Shown here one piece after another: positions 35,577-45,110 of a stretch of 64,000 bases of DNA; the stretch's first letter is position 1, and each line of letters opens with the position of its first letter. A program made the translations under genes and the position numbers. Origin of the DNA: Caballeronia sp. Lep1P3 (GTDB taxonomy: Bacteria > Pseudomonadota > Gammaproteobacteria > Burkholderiales > Burkholderiaceae). The stretch is taken from positions 186,001-250,000 of the forward strand of contig NZ_CP084269.1 in NCBI RefSeq assembly GCF_022879595.1, read 5' to 3'. The notes beneath the pieces were generated by a model. The model saw nothing but the letters and a program-made list of their open reading frames with translations, made no database searches and was not told the origin of the DNA.

Positions 35577-36212
35577 ATGGAAAATTCCCCGCACATCCCG
35601 GGGCCAATCGCGCTTGCCCGTCGCCCGCATGGCGCGCACCGGCTCGAAGCCTTCAGCCCGAAGCTGGCCCGGCGCCTGACCTTCTACCGGCGCGCCCTGC
35701 TCGATCAACGGGTGCTGCTGGAGGCGGACCCCGCCGCAATCACGTTTTGCGAACGCCCCGGATTCGTTCAGTTCGGCGGGCAGCGGTACCTTGCGGACTT
35801 CTGGGTGCGTTACGCTGATCGGCAGGAATTAGTTGTCCTCACTGATGCGGCCCCTGCGATCGACCTAGTACCGGAAGCGGGTTCCGACGCGAGTGCGCTG
35901 GATGTCCGATCCGTCCAGGCGGCAGAACTGGCGGCCTCTCGCGTGTGGGTTGAAAATTGGCAACGCATGCTTCCCTGTATTGTCGCGACGCGGCGCCTTG
36001 TGTCCGCGTCGCTATCCAACGCCATCGAACGCTTCGCCGGCAGCCCACAGCCTTTGCTCACGATCGAGCGTGAGTTCTCGACGGGCGATCCCATTCTTGT
36101 GCGTGCGGCGGTCTTTGGCTTGTTGCACGCCGGCCGTATACGCGCTCCCGATCTTCGAACTGACGCGTTGTCGCTGCTCACGTCGTTTGTTGCCGCCGGG
36201 CAACCGCAATGA
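35577..36212 (+). CDS. TnsA-like protein of a Tn7-like transposon
   Basis: A 211-residue protein placed before tnsB and coupled to it (ATGA overlap). The middle part, CERPGFVQFGGQRYLADFWV, matches the PD-(D/E)XK core of TnsA endonucleases that cut the 5' ends of the element. The aspartate in ADFWV is kept, but the strand after it reads ELVVLTDA, where active relatives have an E-x-K motif. The nuclease may therefore be inactive, which would favour copy-in (cointegrate) transposition. The family call relies on position and partial motif. Confidence 0.65.
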   Translation: MENSPHIPGPIALARRPHGAHRLEAFSPKLARRLTFYRRALLDQRVLLEADPAAITFCERPGFVQFGGQRYLADFWVRYADRQELVVLTDAAPAIDLVPEAGSDASALDVRSVQAAELAASRVWVENWQRMLPCIVATRRLVSASLSNAIERFAGSPQPLLTIEREFSTGDPILVRAAVFGLLHAGRIRAPDLRTDALSLLTSFVAAGQPQ

Positions 36213-38215
36213 GCCGCCGGAAACCTGCGTTGCAGGCGCTCGATATCGCGGCGTGGCCCAACGTTGCCTGGACGGAGTTTGACCCGGAAAAGCGACGCGC
36301 CTTCGAGGCAGGGATGCAGGCAATCGAACGCTACGCTCGTGGCGAGTCCGTCAAAGATATCGAGCTGGCGACGGGCGTCAATCGGCGTCAGCTCTATCGC
36401 TGGCTCGAACGTGGGCTGTCGCTGCATCCCGACGGTCGCGTGTATGGATTTCGCGCACTGGTGGCGCACGTGCGCGTCGGCGACTATGTCCGTGTAAGCC
36501 CCGTCACCGTGCGGGGCGAACGCGGCAGTCGCGGTGCGGTAGGTGCACTGTCGCAGTTGTTCCAGCGTTATCCGACGCTCGCGGCGTGGTTGCTGCTGCA
36601 AGTCAGGCAGCGTCGTGTGTTGCTCGAGCAGGTCAACACCGATGGACGGTTGCGCACGCGTTTGCGGGGTCTGCAATCGCTGCACGATGAGTTCCTGCGA
36701 CAGTGCCGCGCGGTTGGTATCCCGGCGGCAGATTATCCTTTCAATACCGCGGGCCACGCAGTTCGTTCGCTATCGCTACGTCTGAGGGCGGAAATGCTGC
36801 GCAGCTTCGGCACTGCCGCCCGGTCCGCGGGCGCCTCGCACCTGAAGGGGTTGCCGCAACGGGATGACGGCGCGGGAAGCCCGGCCGCGACGCGTCCCTA
36901 TCAGGTGGTGGAATTCGACGGCCACCGGCTCGACGTCCGGCTGAAGGTAGTGGTACGCGATCCGCTTGGCTTTGAACACGAGTTCGAGATGGAGCGCGTC
37001 TGGCTGCTGGTGATCATCGATGTGTGCACGCGCGTGGTGCTGGGGTATCACCTCGTGCTCGCACGTGAATACAGCCGCTACGACGTGATCAAGACGATCG
37101 AAAAGACGCTCGAGCCGCATCATGCACGGCCCATTACCATTGACGGCCTCGGTTATGGATTTCACGACGGCTTTGCCTCGCAGCGGCTGCCGGAACTGGC
37201 GTACGTGACGTGGGAGTGGATGCGTCTCGACAACGCGAAGGCTAACCTCGCGAACGAGACGTTGGCGGCGTTGTGCGAATTCGTCGGCTGTGCGGTCGAC
37301 GCGGGACCGACGTACTGTCCGGACGAGCGACCGTATATCGAGCGCTTCTTCGGCACGATCGCGAGCCGGTTGTCGTCGCGGCTGCCCGGGTACACGGGTT
37401 CGCATTCACGCGATCTGCGCCGAGCTCTCGCCGATCCGAATGGCAACCTGCGGCTCTATGTATCGCTCGACGAACTCGAGGAACTGGTTGAATACGCGAT
37501 CGCGAGCTACAACGGCACGCCGCATGGCGGTTTGAACAACGCCACTCCGCTCGAGGCGATGGAGTATTTCGTTCGCGGCAAACAGGTGCTGCTCTCGTGG
37601 TTGCCCGAGCATCATCGCCGCACGATGTGCCTGATGCAATCGGCGCGGCGCTGCCGGGTGCGGGCCTATCTCGACCAGGGCGTGCGTCCGCACATCAACC
37701 TGCACGGCGTCCGTTATACGAACGACGTGTTGGCGACCGGCACGCACCTGATCGGCAGGCACCTGCTCGTGTACATGAATGCCGACGACCTGCGCTGCGT
37801 CCGTGCGTTCCTGCCTGACGGTGCCGAACTGGGAGTACTCGATGCGCAAGGGGCATGGCGCGTGGTACCACATAACCTCAAGTTGCGGCAGGAGATCCGC
37901 AAGCTGCGTGGCAGGCAACGGGGCCGTGAGGCGGGTGGAGCGAATCCGATCGAAGTGTACGTTCAAACGAAGCTCGCCCAAGCGAAGAAGACGCGTAGGG
38001 CCGCGACTGAACTCGCGCGTGCAGTGAAGTTGCTCGCCTCAGCGCCGACGGTACGCACGCCCGCCGGTCCGGCGCAGCCAGTCGAGCCCGGGGCTGCTGC
38101 CACGACTGGCGCACCGACGGGGTCTGCCACGACAACCGCGACCGCCGTTGAGCTTACTCCGCGCGCCCGGGTCCGGCCGAAGAAACTTTCCATCGGCACC
38201 GGCCAGGTCTTCTAA
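36209..38215 (+). CDS. tnsB: Tn7-like/Tn5053-like DDE transposase TnsB (TniA)
   Basis: A 668-residue transposase. N-terminal helix-turn-helix domains (YARGESVKDIELATGVNRRQ, LYRWLERG) bind the ends. The rve-type catalytic core has aspartate in VVEFDGHRLD (about 237), aspartate in RLDNAKANLAN (about 341) and glutamate in ERPYIERFFGTI (about 377). The Mu-C-like beta-barrel and a Lys/Arg-rich C-terminal tail follow, the tail being a likely TnsC contact. The frame is intact. It lies between tnsA-like and tnsC genes in standard order. Confidence 0.9.
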   Translation: MSRRKPALQALDIAAWPNVAWTEFDPEKRRAFEAGMQAIERYARGESVKDIELATGVNRRQLYRWLERGLSLHPDGRVYGFRALVAHVRVGDYVRVSPVTVRGERGSRGAVGALSQLFQRYPTLAAWLLLQVRQRRVLLEQVNTDGRLRTRLRGLQSLHDEFLRQCRAVGIPAADYPFNTAGHAVRSLSLRLRAEMLRSFGTAARSAGASHLKGLPQRDDGAGSPAATRPYQVVEFDGHRLDVRLKVVVRDPLGFEHEFEMERVWLLVIIDVCTRVVLGYHLVLAREYSRYDVIKTIEKTLEPHHARPITIDGLGYGFHDGFASQRLPELAYVTWEWMRLDNAKANLANETLAALCEFVGCAVDAGPTYCPDERPYIERFFGTIASRLSSRLPGYTGSHSRDLRRALADPNGNLRLYVSLDELEELVEYAIASYNGTPHGGLNNATPLEAMEYFVRGKQVLLSWLPEHHRRTMCLMQSARRCRVRAYLDQGVRPHINLHGVRYTNDVLATGTHLIGRHLLVYMNADDLRCVRAFLPDGAELGVLDAQGAWRVVPHNLKLRQEIRKLRGRQRGREAGGANPIEVYVQTKLAQAKKTRRAATELARAVKLLASAPTVRTPAGPAQPVEPGAAATTGAPTGSATTTATAVELTPRARVRPKKLSIGTGQVF

Positions 38216-38248
38216 CGCTGTCGTTTGTACGTTTGTACGAGAGGCATC

Positions 38249-39228
38249 ATGTCGCTTCAGATACCGCGTCCGATTGACCCGTCGCTGCATCCGTTAGCTA
38301 CTGGCAACTATCGAATCGCGACCCCGGCGATCGAGGCGTTCTACGAACTGGTGCTCCGATGTCTGCATTACCGGATTATGGGCGCGCTCATCTATGGTCC
38401 GTCGCGGATCGGCAAGACGCGCGCGATCGAGTACGTGAGGCTGCTGCTCGCGCGCAACTACCCGAAGATGACCAGCTATCACGCGCAGTGTGAACACAAG
38501 CCGCGGCACGCCGAAGGTCCGTTCTTCGCGAACTTGCTCGAAGCGGTCGGCGATCCCGACCGAACGCTGGCTCTAATCCTTCCAAGCGCATGCGACTCTC
38601 GTTAACGATTCGCGAGGCCGCCGCGCGCGCGGGCAGCGGCACTGTGCTGCTCTTTTGCGACGAAGCGCAGCGCTACAACGAAAATGAGTATGAGTGGCTG
38701 CGCGACGTGCATGACGCACTCGACCGGCAGCAGATCAAGCTGTTCACTTTTCTGGTCGGCCAGCAGGAGTTGCTCGCGCAAAAGACCGCCCTGCAGGTGG
38801 CTGGCAAAACCCAGATCGTCGCGCGGCTGATGGTTGAGGAACTGTCGTTCTCCGGCATTCGAAACGCCGAAGATGTGGCGACATGTCTGCACGGGTACGA
38901 CGAGACCGCGTACCCGGAGGGCAGCGCGTGGAGCCTTACGCGCTTCTATGTCCCGCAGACCTTCGATGCCGGATACCGGCTGGTCAGTGACGCTGACGTG
39001 CTCTGGCAGGCGTTCGACGACGCACATCACAGGGCCAGCCTGCCGGGTCGCCTGGAAATTCCGATGGAATCGTTCTCGCGAGCCGTCGAGATTGTGCTCA
39101 AGGAAAGCGAACTGAGGGATCGGTTGGAATACAGTCCGGAACCCGCGTTATGGGCGTACGCGGTGCAGCACTGCGGCTATGTTCAGTCCCGTCATGCAAC
39201 CGGACGCGTCCTCGTCGCCGCCGCGTAG
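38249..39228 (+). pseudogene. tnsC: tnsC/tniB AAA+ ATPase gene with frameshift
   Basis: The first frame (38249-38605) carries Walker A in IYGPSRIGKTRAIEYV. The second (open from about 38572 to 39228) carries Walker B in VLLFCDEAQRYNENEYEWL and sensor regions (FTFLVGQQELL). The frames join naturally as RTLGSNPSKRMRLS if one G is added at the GG of 38569-38570. TnsC bridges target selector and transposase, so a true frameshift would disable transposition unless ribosomes slip. A single-base deletion in a short G run could also be a sequencing error. Confidence 0.85.
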
Positions 39229-39847
39229 CGCCGCGCTGGCCGGCGCACCGCGCTTTCCGATCCTCACGCTCGACGAGCGCAAGCTGACACCTGCACTCGG
39301 TTACATCTTCGACCGGAGATGGCTTGATCCCTGCGAGTCGCTTATCTCGATTCTTTGGAAATTCGAAAAAGCGAATGCTCTACCAGGCTACACGGTTGCG
39401 CGATTGATGGGTCCGGACATCGATCCCTACGCGGGGATCGCGCCGCAACTGGGCCTGGTCGATCTTCGCCGGTTGCATCAAAGCCTACCCGTGCCAGTCA
39501 AAACGCTGCGTGCGGCGCTGCTGCCGCCGCCCCAGCGGCGCGGTTGCAGCAGCGTTTTTCGGCACTGCCGTCGTTGTATGGCCCATGGCTACCACAGCGT
39601 GTTGCACCAGTTGGAGAGTATCAGCGTCTGCCCGGCACATCACCAGTCACTGGAAAGCGCGTGCCGGCGCTGCGGCTACGAAGCGCCGCATTTGGTAAAC
39701 GTGAGGCTTTTGGAGACGCCGTATCGCTGCGCGTATTGCCGCGCGAGCTATGGTGGTCAGGGCTGGACGCCCAACGCCGCCCGCCCGATGAAAGCCGAGT
39801 TTCGCAAGGCGTTCACGCGGCGGTATTTTGAGCGCTATTTCGGCTGA
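39179..39847 (+). CDS. tniQ: TniQ/TnsD-like target-selection protein
   Basis: A 222-residue protein overlapping the end of tnsC by 50 bases. It has the TniQ arrangement of N-terminal segment WLDPCESLISILWKFEKANAL and zinc-binding cysteine clusters FRHCRRCMAHGYHSVLHQ, CPAHHQSLESACRRCGY and YRCAYCRASYGG. TniQ directs TnsC/TnsB to target DNA. It is shorter than Tn7 TnsD (about 500 residues), like minimal TniQ proteins. An ATG at 39194 is an alternative start. Confidence 0.85.
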   Translation: MFSPVMQPDASSSPPRSAALAGAPRFPILTLDERKLTPALGYIFDRRWLDPCESLISILWKFEKANALPGYTVARLMGPDIDPYAGIAPQLGLVDLRRLHQSLPVPVKTLRAALLPPPQRRGCSSVFRHCRRCMAHGYHSVLHQLESISVCPAHHQSLESACRRCGYEAPHLVNVRLLETPYRCAYCRASYGGQGWTPNAARPMKAEFRKAFTRRYFERYFG

Positions 39848-40036
39848 CCGGCACGAAGATGGCTGTTCCAAAAGCCACAGAGTATGCCGCATTGGGATAA
39901 TCCAGCCTATGCGCCCGACCGCGCACGGCTCTGCACTGGCGCTCGTTGCTGGGGAAGCCCGCGCGATAGTGCTCCCAGGCCCATAGCGCGTCGCCAGTCG
40001 AGCATGGGGAAAGACCTTTGGAACGTCATGCCATTG

Positions 40037-40504
40037 CTACGGCGATCCTCGCTCGCTCAAGCAGATGACAGTGAGTCGCTTGTGAAGGCATGTGGCGCTA
40101 GCAGGGCAAAGCAGCGAGAACTCACGACTTTTGCGGACATCGTCTGGAACCGAGCTTCGGTCGATCGGTTGATAGCCTCGTCGTTGGAAAAAATCGGGTG
40201 CCGTTGTCGTGAGCAGCCAGATCTGCGTACAACCATCGATAGACGCCGCGTGCTCCGCTTCAGAAAGAAGGGTCCGTCCTAAGCCGGCATGCCGGTCCGA
40301 CTCGGCGACGACGAGCGAGCGCAGTAACGCCCCATCAGAAAAGCGCTCGAGCCCCACGCACGCGATGATCGTGTCTTGAGGATTGCGCACAACGAGAAAA
40401 CGCCCAAGATGTTGCGCGGTGATGTCCGTCGTAGGCAAATCATTCTCATTCAGCAGTGCCTTGATCTGAGCTAGATCAGCGCTTTGCGCGCCACATATCA
40501 GCAT
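40037..40504 (-). CDS. arsN: GNAT acetyltransferase, ArsN-like
   Basis: A 155-residue GNAT enzyme with the acetyl-CoA loop in RSLVVAESDRHAGLGRTLLS and the closing strand TTAPDFFQRRGYQPIDR. Relatives at the end of ars operons (ArsN) acetylate arsenic-containing compounds such as phosphinothricin-like arsenicals. It is the last gene of the ars cluster, 7 bases after the MFS gene. The specific substrate is inferred from context. Confidence 0.8.
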   Translation of the reverse strand: MLICGAQSADLAQIKALLNENDLPTTDITAQHLGRFLVVRNPQDTIIACVGLERFSDGALLRSLVVAESDRHAGLGRTLLSEAEHAASIDGCTQIWLLTTTAPDFFQRRGYQPIDRSSVPDDVRKSREFSLLCPASATCLHKRLTVICLSERGSP

Positions 40505-40511
40505 GACGACC

Positions 40512-41809
40512 TCATGCTCGAATGTCAGGTTGCGATTTGGCCGTAGCGTCGGCCGGCGTGCCGTCGTGTTTGCTGCGGATGCGCGATGGCGCGAGCCGCA
40601 TCGCGATGATGAACGCGGCGGCGGAGAGCAGCGAGACGACCAGGATCACCCACTCGACTTCCAGATAGCTATCCCGGAGCGCCCAGATCGCTGCGGCTGA
40701 GAGCGGCGCGATGCCCTTGGCAAGGTTGGACGGCACCGAGAGCAAACCGCTCGTTGCACCATATCCTTCCGTCCACATGACGTCCTGCACGATGGTACCG
40801 CGAAGGATGGTCATCATTCCATTCGCACCGCCGTAGATTGTCGCAAAGACGATCAACCCGAAGGTCGAGGTACTGCAGACCATCAAAATCGCGACCGACA
40901 AAGGGAACGCCGTGGTCACGATCAGACCAATTCGTGAAGGCCGCACGGCGCGTCCGATCGTTGCCCACAGAATACGCGCCAGCACCTGAGCCGGACCAAT
41001 GAGGGCCATTGTGAGTAGGATCACAGGTGACGGAACGCTCCGCTCTGCCATCAACGGGACGAGATGGAATGTGAGGGCCGCGAAGGTGGCGTAGTAAGTT
41101 GTGAAGCACACAGCAAGCCCCCAGAAGGTCGGCGTGCGCAACGCGCGACGCGTGGCGGCGGCATTGACTGCCTTGAGAGTGCTCCGATAATCTGCACCAT
41201 GTTGATGGCTGGCACTGCGTCGGATCGCGCTCCACTGTAACGGCACGCAGGTGACGAGATTAAGGACCGCAAGTATGACCAGCGCCTCCCGCCAACCGAA
41301 CCAACCCACCAGGCCCTGCGTCAGCGGGATGAAGACCGTGCTGGCAAAGCCGGCAACCAGTGTCACCTGCGTGATCTTGCGACGGAAACTCGTCGGAAAA
41401 TCCAGCGTGAGGATCGAGAAAACGGGATCATAAAGCGTTGCGGCCATTGCGATGCCAAGCCCGATCCACACGACGTAAAGCACGGCAAGGCTGTCTGCCT
41501 GAGACCAGAGCAGCAGCATTATCGTGCTCAGCACCGAGCCCGCGACCATCACGCGACGACCGTATCCGTGATCGATCCATTTCCCGACTGGATATGCCGC
41601 AATCCCGAAACGAGCAGGCCACACGATAATGCAGCGTTCGTCGCGATGCGACTCCATGCCATCGTCTGCTCCATCGGCACGACGAAGAGCGAGAACGCGT
41701 AATAGACCGAGCCCCAGGAGACGAGTTGAGCCATCGCGAGCGCGAGCGTCGCGAAGGCGTCGCGACGAATCAGGCGTTCACTGCGCTTCGCTATCGTCGG
41801 TGTCTGCAT
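40512..41809 (-). pseudogene. MFS transporter of the ars operon, frameshifted
   Basis: The N-terminal part (ATG at 41809, LALAMAQLVSWGSVYYAFSL) and the C-terminal part (WIDHGYGRRVMVAGSVLSTI onward, ending 40512) are in different frames. They join sensibly as GLLVFGIAAYPVGKW if one T is restored in the run read on the minus strand at 41610-41608. The full product would be about 430 residues with 12 helices. MFS proteins in ars operons export arsenical species. It is either a real frameshift or a homopolymer error. Confidence 0.8.
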
Positions 41810-42539
41810 TGGCGTTTGCTTGGTGACCCATGGCGGTCGCGGCGAGCCTGCTTGCTTGCTCCGGGCGAGCTTCCTTACGCTCGCTATAGCGATCGGTGAG
41901 GTAATCAGAACGATCGCGCACGAGAAGTGTGAACTTGACCAGTTCTTCCATCACGTCGACGACACGATCATAATAGGAAGAAGGCTTCATCCGACCCTGC
42001 TCGTCGAACTCCTGCCACGCCTTGGCCACCGACGACTGGTTGGGGATGGTGACCATGCGCATCCAGCGGCCAAGCACACGCAGCGCATTCACCGCGTTGA
42101 AGGACTGCGATCCGCCACACACTTGCATGACCGCCAGCGTGCGGCCTTGCGTCGGTCTTACTCCTGCGGCTTCGAGCGGCAGCCAGTCGATCTGGTTCTT
42201 GAACACGGCGGTGAGCGTTCCGTGACACTCGGGGCTGCACCAGACCTGACCCTCAGACCACTCGGAGAGCTCACGCAGTTCGACCACCTTCGGATGATCG
42301 GCCGGCATGCTATCGACCATCGGCAAGTCGTGAGGATCAAACACGCGCGTCTCGGCGCCGAACGCTTGCAGCAGACGCTCGGCCTCCAGTGTAAGAAAGC
42401 GACTGTATGAAGTCGGACGCAGTGAACCGTACAGCAACAAGATACGGGGCGCGTGTGTCGACACGGATAGTGGCTGCAGCTTCCCGGTGTCGGGAATGTC
42501 GATGTGCGTGGCGCTTAAGTTGGACAGATTCGAAAACAT
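41778..42539 (-). CDS. arsH: NADPH-dependent FMN reductase ArsH
   Basis: A 253-residue flavoprotein with the ArsH motifs [40 protein letters not shown] and [20 protein letters not shown]. ArsH oxidises trivalent organoarsenicals or acts as a quinone/azo reductase and gives resistance to methylarsenite-type compounds. It follows acr3 by 56 bases and overlaps the MFS start by 32 bases. The Ala/Asp-rich tail ([16 protein letters not shown]) is longer than usual. Confidence 0.93.
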   Translation of the reverse strand: MFSNLSNLSATHIDIPDTGKLQPLSVSTHAPRILLLYGSLRPTSYSRFLTLEAERLLQAFGAETRVFDPHDLPMVDSMPADHPKVVELRELSEWSEGQVWCSPECHGTLTAVFKNQIDWLPLEAAGVRPTQGRTLAVMQVCGGSQSFNAVNALRVLGRWMRMVTIPNQSSVAKAWQEFDEQGRMKPSSYYDRVVDVMEELVKFTLLVRDRSDYLTDRYSERKEARPEQASRLAATAMGHQANANADTDDSEAQ

Positions 42540-42595
42540 ATTCTGATGAGAGCGAGACGCCCTTAAACGGGAAGGCATAGCGGCCTGACAACCTT

Positions 42596-43657
42596 TCAGG
42601 CCGCTTCGTACCAGCGTTGCGATCGATTCACGACGTTCACCACGAGCAGCATGACCGGCACTTCGATGAGCACGCCAACAACCGTGGCGAGGGCAGCACC
42701 CGAATGAAAGCCGAACAAACTGATGGCTGTGGCAACCGCAAGTTCGAAGAAATTGCTTGCACCGATCAGGCTCGACGGACCGGCGACGCAATGCGCTACG
42801 CCCAGGCGGCGATTGAGCAGGTACGCCAGGCCTGAATTGAAGAAGACCTGGATCAAAATCGGCACCGCGAGCATCGCAATGATGAGCGGCTTGCGCACGA
42901 TGGCTTCGCCCTGGAAGCCAAACAGCAGCACGAGCGTTGCAAGTAGCGCAGCGATCGACCACGGACCCAGACGCGCGACTGTGTGCTTGAAATTGGCTTC
43001 GCCGCGAGAGAGCAGATGCTTGCGCAGCCATTGGGCGAGCAGCACCGGAATGAGGATGTACAAGCTGACCGAGACGATCAGCGTACCCCACGGCACGGTG
43101 ATCGAGGATAAACCGAGCAACAGCGCCACCAGCGGAGCAAACGCAACGACCATGATCGCGTCGTTGAGCGCGACCTGCGAGAGCGTGAAGTACGGGTCGC
43201 CCTTGCACAACTGCGACCACACGAAAACCATCGCCGTGCAAGGCGCGGCCGCAAGCAGAATCAGACCCGCAATGTAGCTATCAAGCTGATCTGCAGGTAG
43301 CCAGCCGGCGAACACATGCCGCACGAAGATCCAGCCGAGCAGCGCCATCGAAAATGGCTTGACGAGCCAATTCACCAGTAACGTCACGCCGATGCCGCGC
43401 CAGTGGCTGCCGACTTGCGCGAGCGCGGTGAAGTCGATCTTGATCAGCATCGGAATGATCATCACCCAGATCAAGATGCCGACCGGCAGATTGACCTGCG
43501 AGATTTCCATGCTGCCGATTGCGTGAAAGAGTCCCGGGAAAAGCTGTCCGAGACCGATGCCGGCGACGATGCATAGCGCAACCCAGATCGTCAGATATCG
43601 CTCGAAGAAGCCGATCGACGGCGTCAGCTTATTTCGCGAGGTTTGCGTTGTGCTCAT
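42596..43657 (-). CDS. acr3: Arsenite efflux permease ACR3
   Basis: A 353-residue transporter with about ten transmembrane helices. ACR3 signatures include [20 protein letters not shown], the conserved cysteine in [17 protein letters not shown], and [20 protein letters not shown]. It exports As(III) using the proton motive force. The ATG at 43657 gives a normal N-terminus and overlaps the arsC end by 29 bases. Confidence 0.95.
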   Translation of the reverse strand: MSTTQTSRNKLTPSIGFFERYLTIWVALCIVAGIGLGQLFPGLFHAIGSMEISQVNLPVGILIWVMIIPMLIKIDFTALAQVGSHWRGIGVTLLVNWLVKPFSMALLGWIFVRHVFAGWLPADQLDSYIAGLILLAAAPCTAMVFVWSQLCKGDPYFTLSQVALNDAIMVVAFAPLVALLLGLSSITVPWGTLIVSVSLYILIPVLLAQWLRKHLLSRGEANFKHTVARLGPWSIAALLATLVLLFGFQGEAIVRKPLIIAMLAVPILIQVFFNSGLAYLLNRRLGVAHCVAGPSSLIGASNFFELAVATAISLFGFHSGAALATVVGVLIEVPVMLLVVNVVNRSQRWYEAA

Positions 43658-44165
43658 TGGCTTCCTCGACGGGTTGCTCACCGATTGCGCGCATCTCGTT
43701 CTGAATGGCATTGCTATCGAGTACGTGTAGTGGCAAGTTCACGAACTGGCTCACGCGGGTCATGATCTGCCGATAGACCTTGTTGAAAATCTCGCGCTTC
43801 TCGTCGTTGCTGCCTTCGAACGCAGCGGGATCTTCAAATCCCCAGTGCGCTGTCATTGGCTTGCCCGGCCAGATGGGACAGACCTCGCCCGCGGCCTGAT
43901 CGCATACCGTGATGACGAAATCCATATGCGGCGCATTGGGCGTCGCGAACTCGTCCCAACTCTTGCTGCGCAAACTCGAAGTTTCGTAGCCGAGCGCCCC
44001 GCACCGTTCGATTGCGAAGGGGTTGACTGTGCCGCCCGGGTGGCTGCCGGCGCTGTACGCGCGGAACTTGCCCTTGCCGAGCACATTGAAAAGTGCTTCA
44101 GCCATGATGCTGCGTGCACTGTTGCCGGTGCACAAAATCAAGATCGAATACGGTTTAGTGCTCAC
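43629..44165 (-). CDS. arsC: Arsenate reductase ArsC (low-molecular-weight phosphatase type)
   Basis: A 178-residue enzyme with the P-loop CTGNSARS (about residues 12-19), the motif YSAGSHPGG and the redox cysteine region VITVCDQAAGEVCPIWPG. It reduces As(V) to As(III) for export by ACR3, using thioredoxin or glutaredoxin. The start is a GTG at 44165, which overlaps the arsI stop (GTGA). The tail ([12 protein letters not shown]) overlaps acr3. Confidence 0.92.
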   Translation of the reverse strand: MSTKPYSILILCTGNSARSIMAEALFNVLGKGKFRAYSAGSHPGGTVNPFAIERCGALGYETSSLRSKSWDEFATPNAPHMDFVITVCDQAAGEVCPIWPGKPMTAHWGFEDPAAFEGSNDEKREIFNKVYRQIMTRVSQFVNLPLHVLDSNAIQNEMRAIGEQPVEEANEHNANLAK

Positions 44166-44625
44166 GAACGCCTCGGCAAGGTGACAACGGTTTCGATGGG
44201 GGAACAACACGCGGCGGCGGCCGCTTCGGCAGATCGGTCGCGCGATTCTCCATATACGGGCGCGGCATCGAGAGTGTGGAACGTCTCCCACGCGACGCCT
44301 TGCGGGTCGACCGTCCAGGCCTTTTCCGAGCGGGCGTAACAGCACGTCGTGTCCTCCTGAACCTGAACAGGTAGGCGAGCGGAGGCAAAGCGCACGTTCA
44401 TCTCAGCGAGTTCCTGCGCGTTCTCTACCTGAATGCCGATGTGATCCACACCAAGGGGCGCGCGCCACGCTGTGAGATGGCAAAGTTGACGGCTGGATCC
44501 GCTAATTCCCATTTGCAGTAGTCGGGCTTGCTCACTGTCGGCTCGACATTACCGAATAGGGCGCTGTAAAAGCGCACGCTCTCGTTCAGATCCTGAACCG
44601 ACACGTGAATGTGGATGCGCTTCAT
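44162..44625 (-). pseudogene. arsI: arsI-type C-As lyase with frameshift
   Basis: The ATG at 44625 overlaps the arsR stop. The N-terminal half is MKRIHIHVSVQDLNESVRFY, a vicinal-oxygen-chelate (glyoxalase) fold. The second half, in another frame, has GVDHIGIQVENAQELAEMNV and the vicinal cysteines of EDTTCCYARSEKAW that bind trivalent organoarsenicals in ArsI. The halves join if one GC pair is removed from the GCGCGC run near 44459-44466. ArsI cleaves C-As bonds such as in methylarsenite. The break is either decay or error. Confidence 0.8.
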
Positions 44626-44954
44626 GTTGAATCTCCGCAGCAGTTTGACGGATCGCTGGCCGTGCATGGTGCGCCGGCGCAGCAGTTCTCGGTCAGGAAA
44701 CCAATAAGGCCGTTCATGGCCTGGAAATTGGCCGAGTAAAAAACATATCGGCCCTCTTGTCGCGCGATGATCAGTTCCGCATGCGACAGGTCCTTGAGAT
44801 GGAATGACAGGCTCGAGGGTGCGAGCCCCACTTGCTGGGCGATCTCGCCCGCGGCCACGCCGTCGGGCCCGGCCACGACGAGAATCCGGAAGATCGCCAG
44901 GCGCGATTCATGAGCGAGCGCACCGAGCGCGCGTACGACGAGGTTTGAGTCCAT
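44622..44954 (-). CDS. arsR: Arsenic-responsive repressor ArsR
   Basis: A 110-residue winged-helix repressor starting at the ATG at 44954. The helix-turn-helix is GEIAQQVGLAPSSLSFHLKD. The C-terminal cysteines NCCAGAPC and NCCGDS are a likely As(III) site, as in C-terminal-type ArsR proteins. It heads the ars operon and should repress its promoter in the 155 bases upstream. Spacing within the operon is tight down to arsN. Confidence 0.93.
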   Translation of the reverse strand: MDSNLVVRALGALAHESRLAIFRILVVAGPDGVAAGEIAQQVGLAPSSLSFHLKDLSHAELIIARQEGRYVFYSANFQAMNGLIGFLTENCCAGAPCTASDPSNCCGDST

Positions 44955-45110
44955 ATTCGCCACGATAGCGTTTTCGCTTTGAAATTTCAATAAATGTCGA
45001 ATAGACGATGCAGGCACCGCGTATGCCGGTATAAAACTGGAAAATGCGCCGCGGTAATCGTTCCTCGGCGCGCACACGAAGAGATGGAATGAAGCCTTGC
45101 CGCGACCGCT

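Noticed and set aside
39884..40282. 132-codon open frame on the plus strand between tniQ and arsN
   Set aside because: Overlaps arsN in antisense and has no motif or start signal.
44425..44667. Separate small glyoxalase gene
   Set aside because: It is only the N-terminal half of arsI. The C-terminal half with the CC motif lies in another frame, so one frameshifted gene is the better reading.
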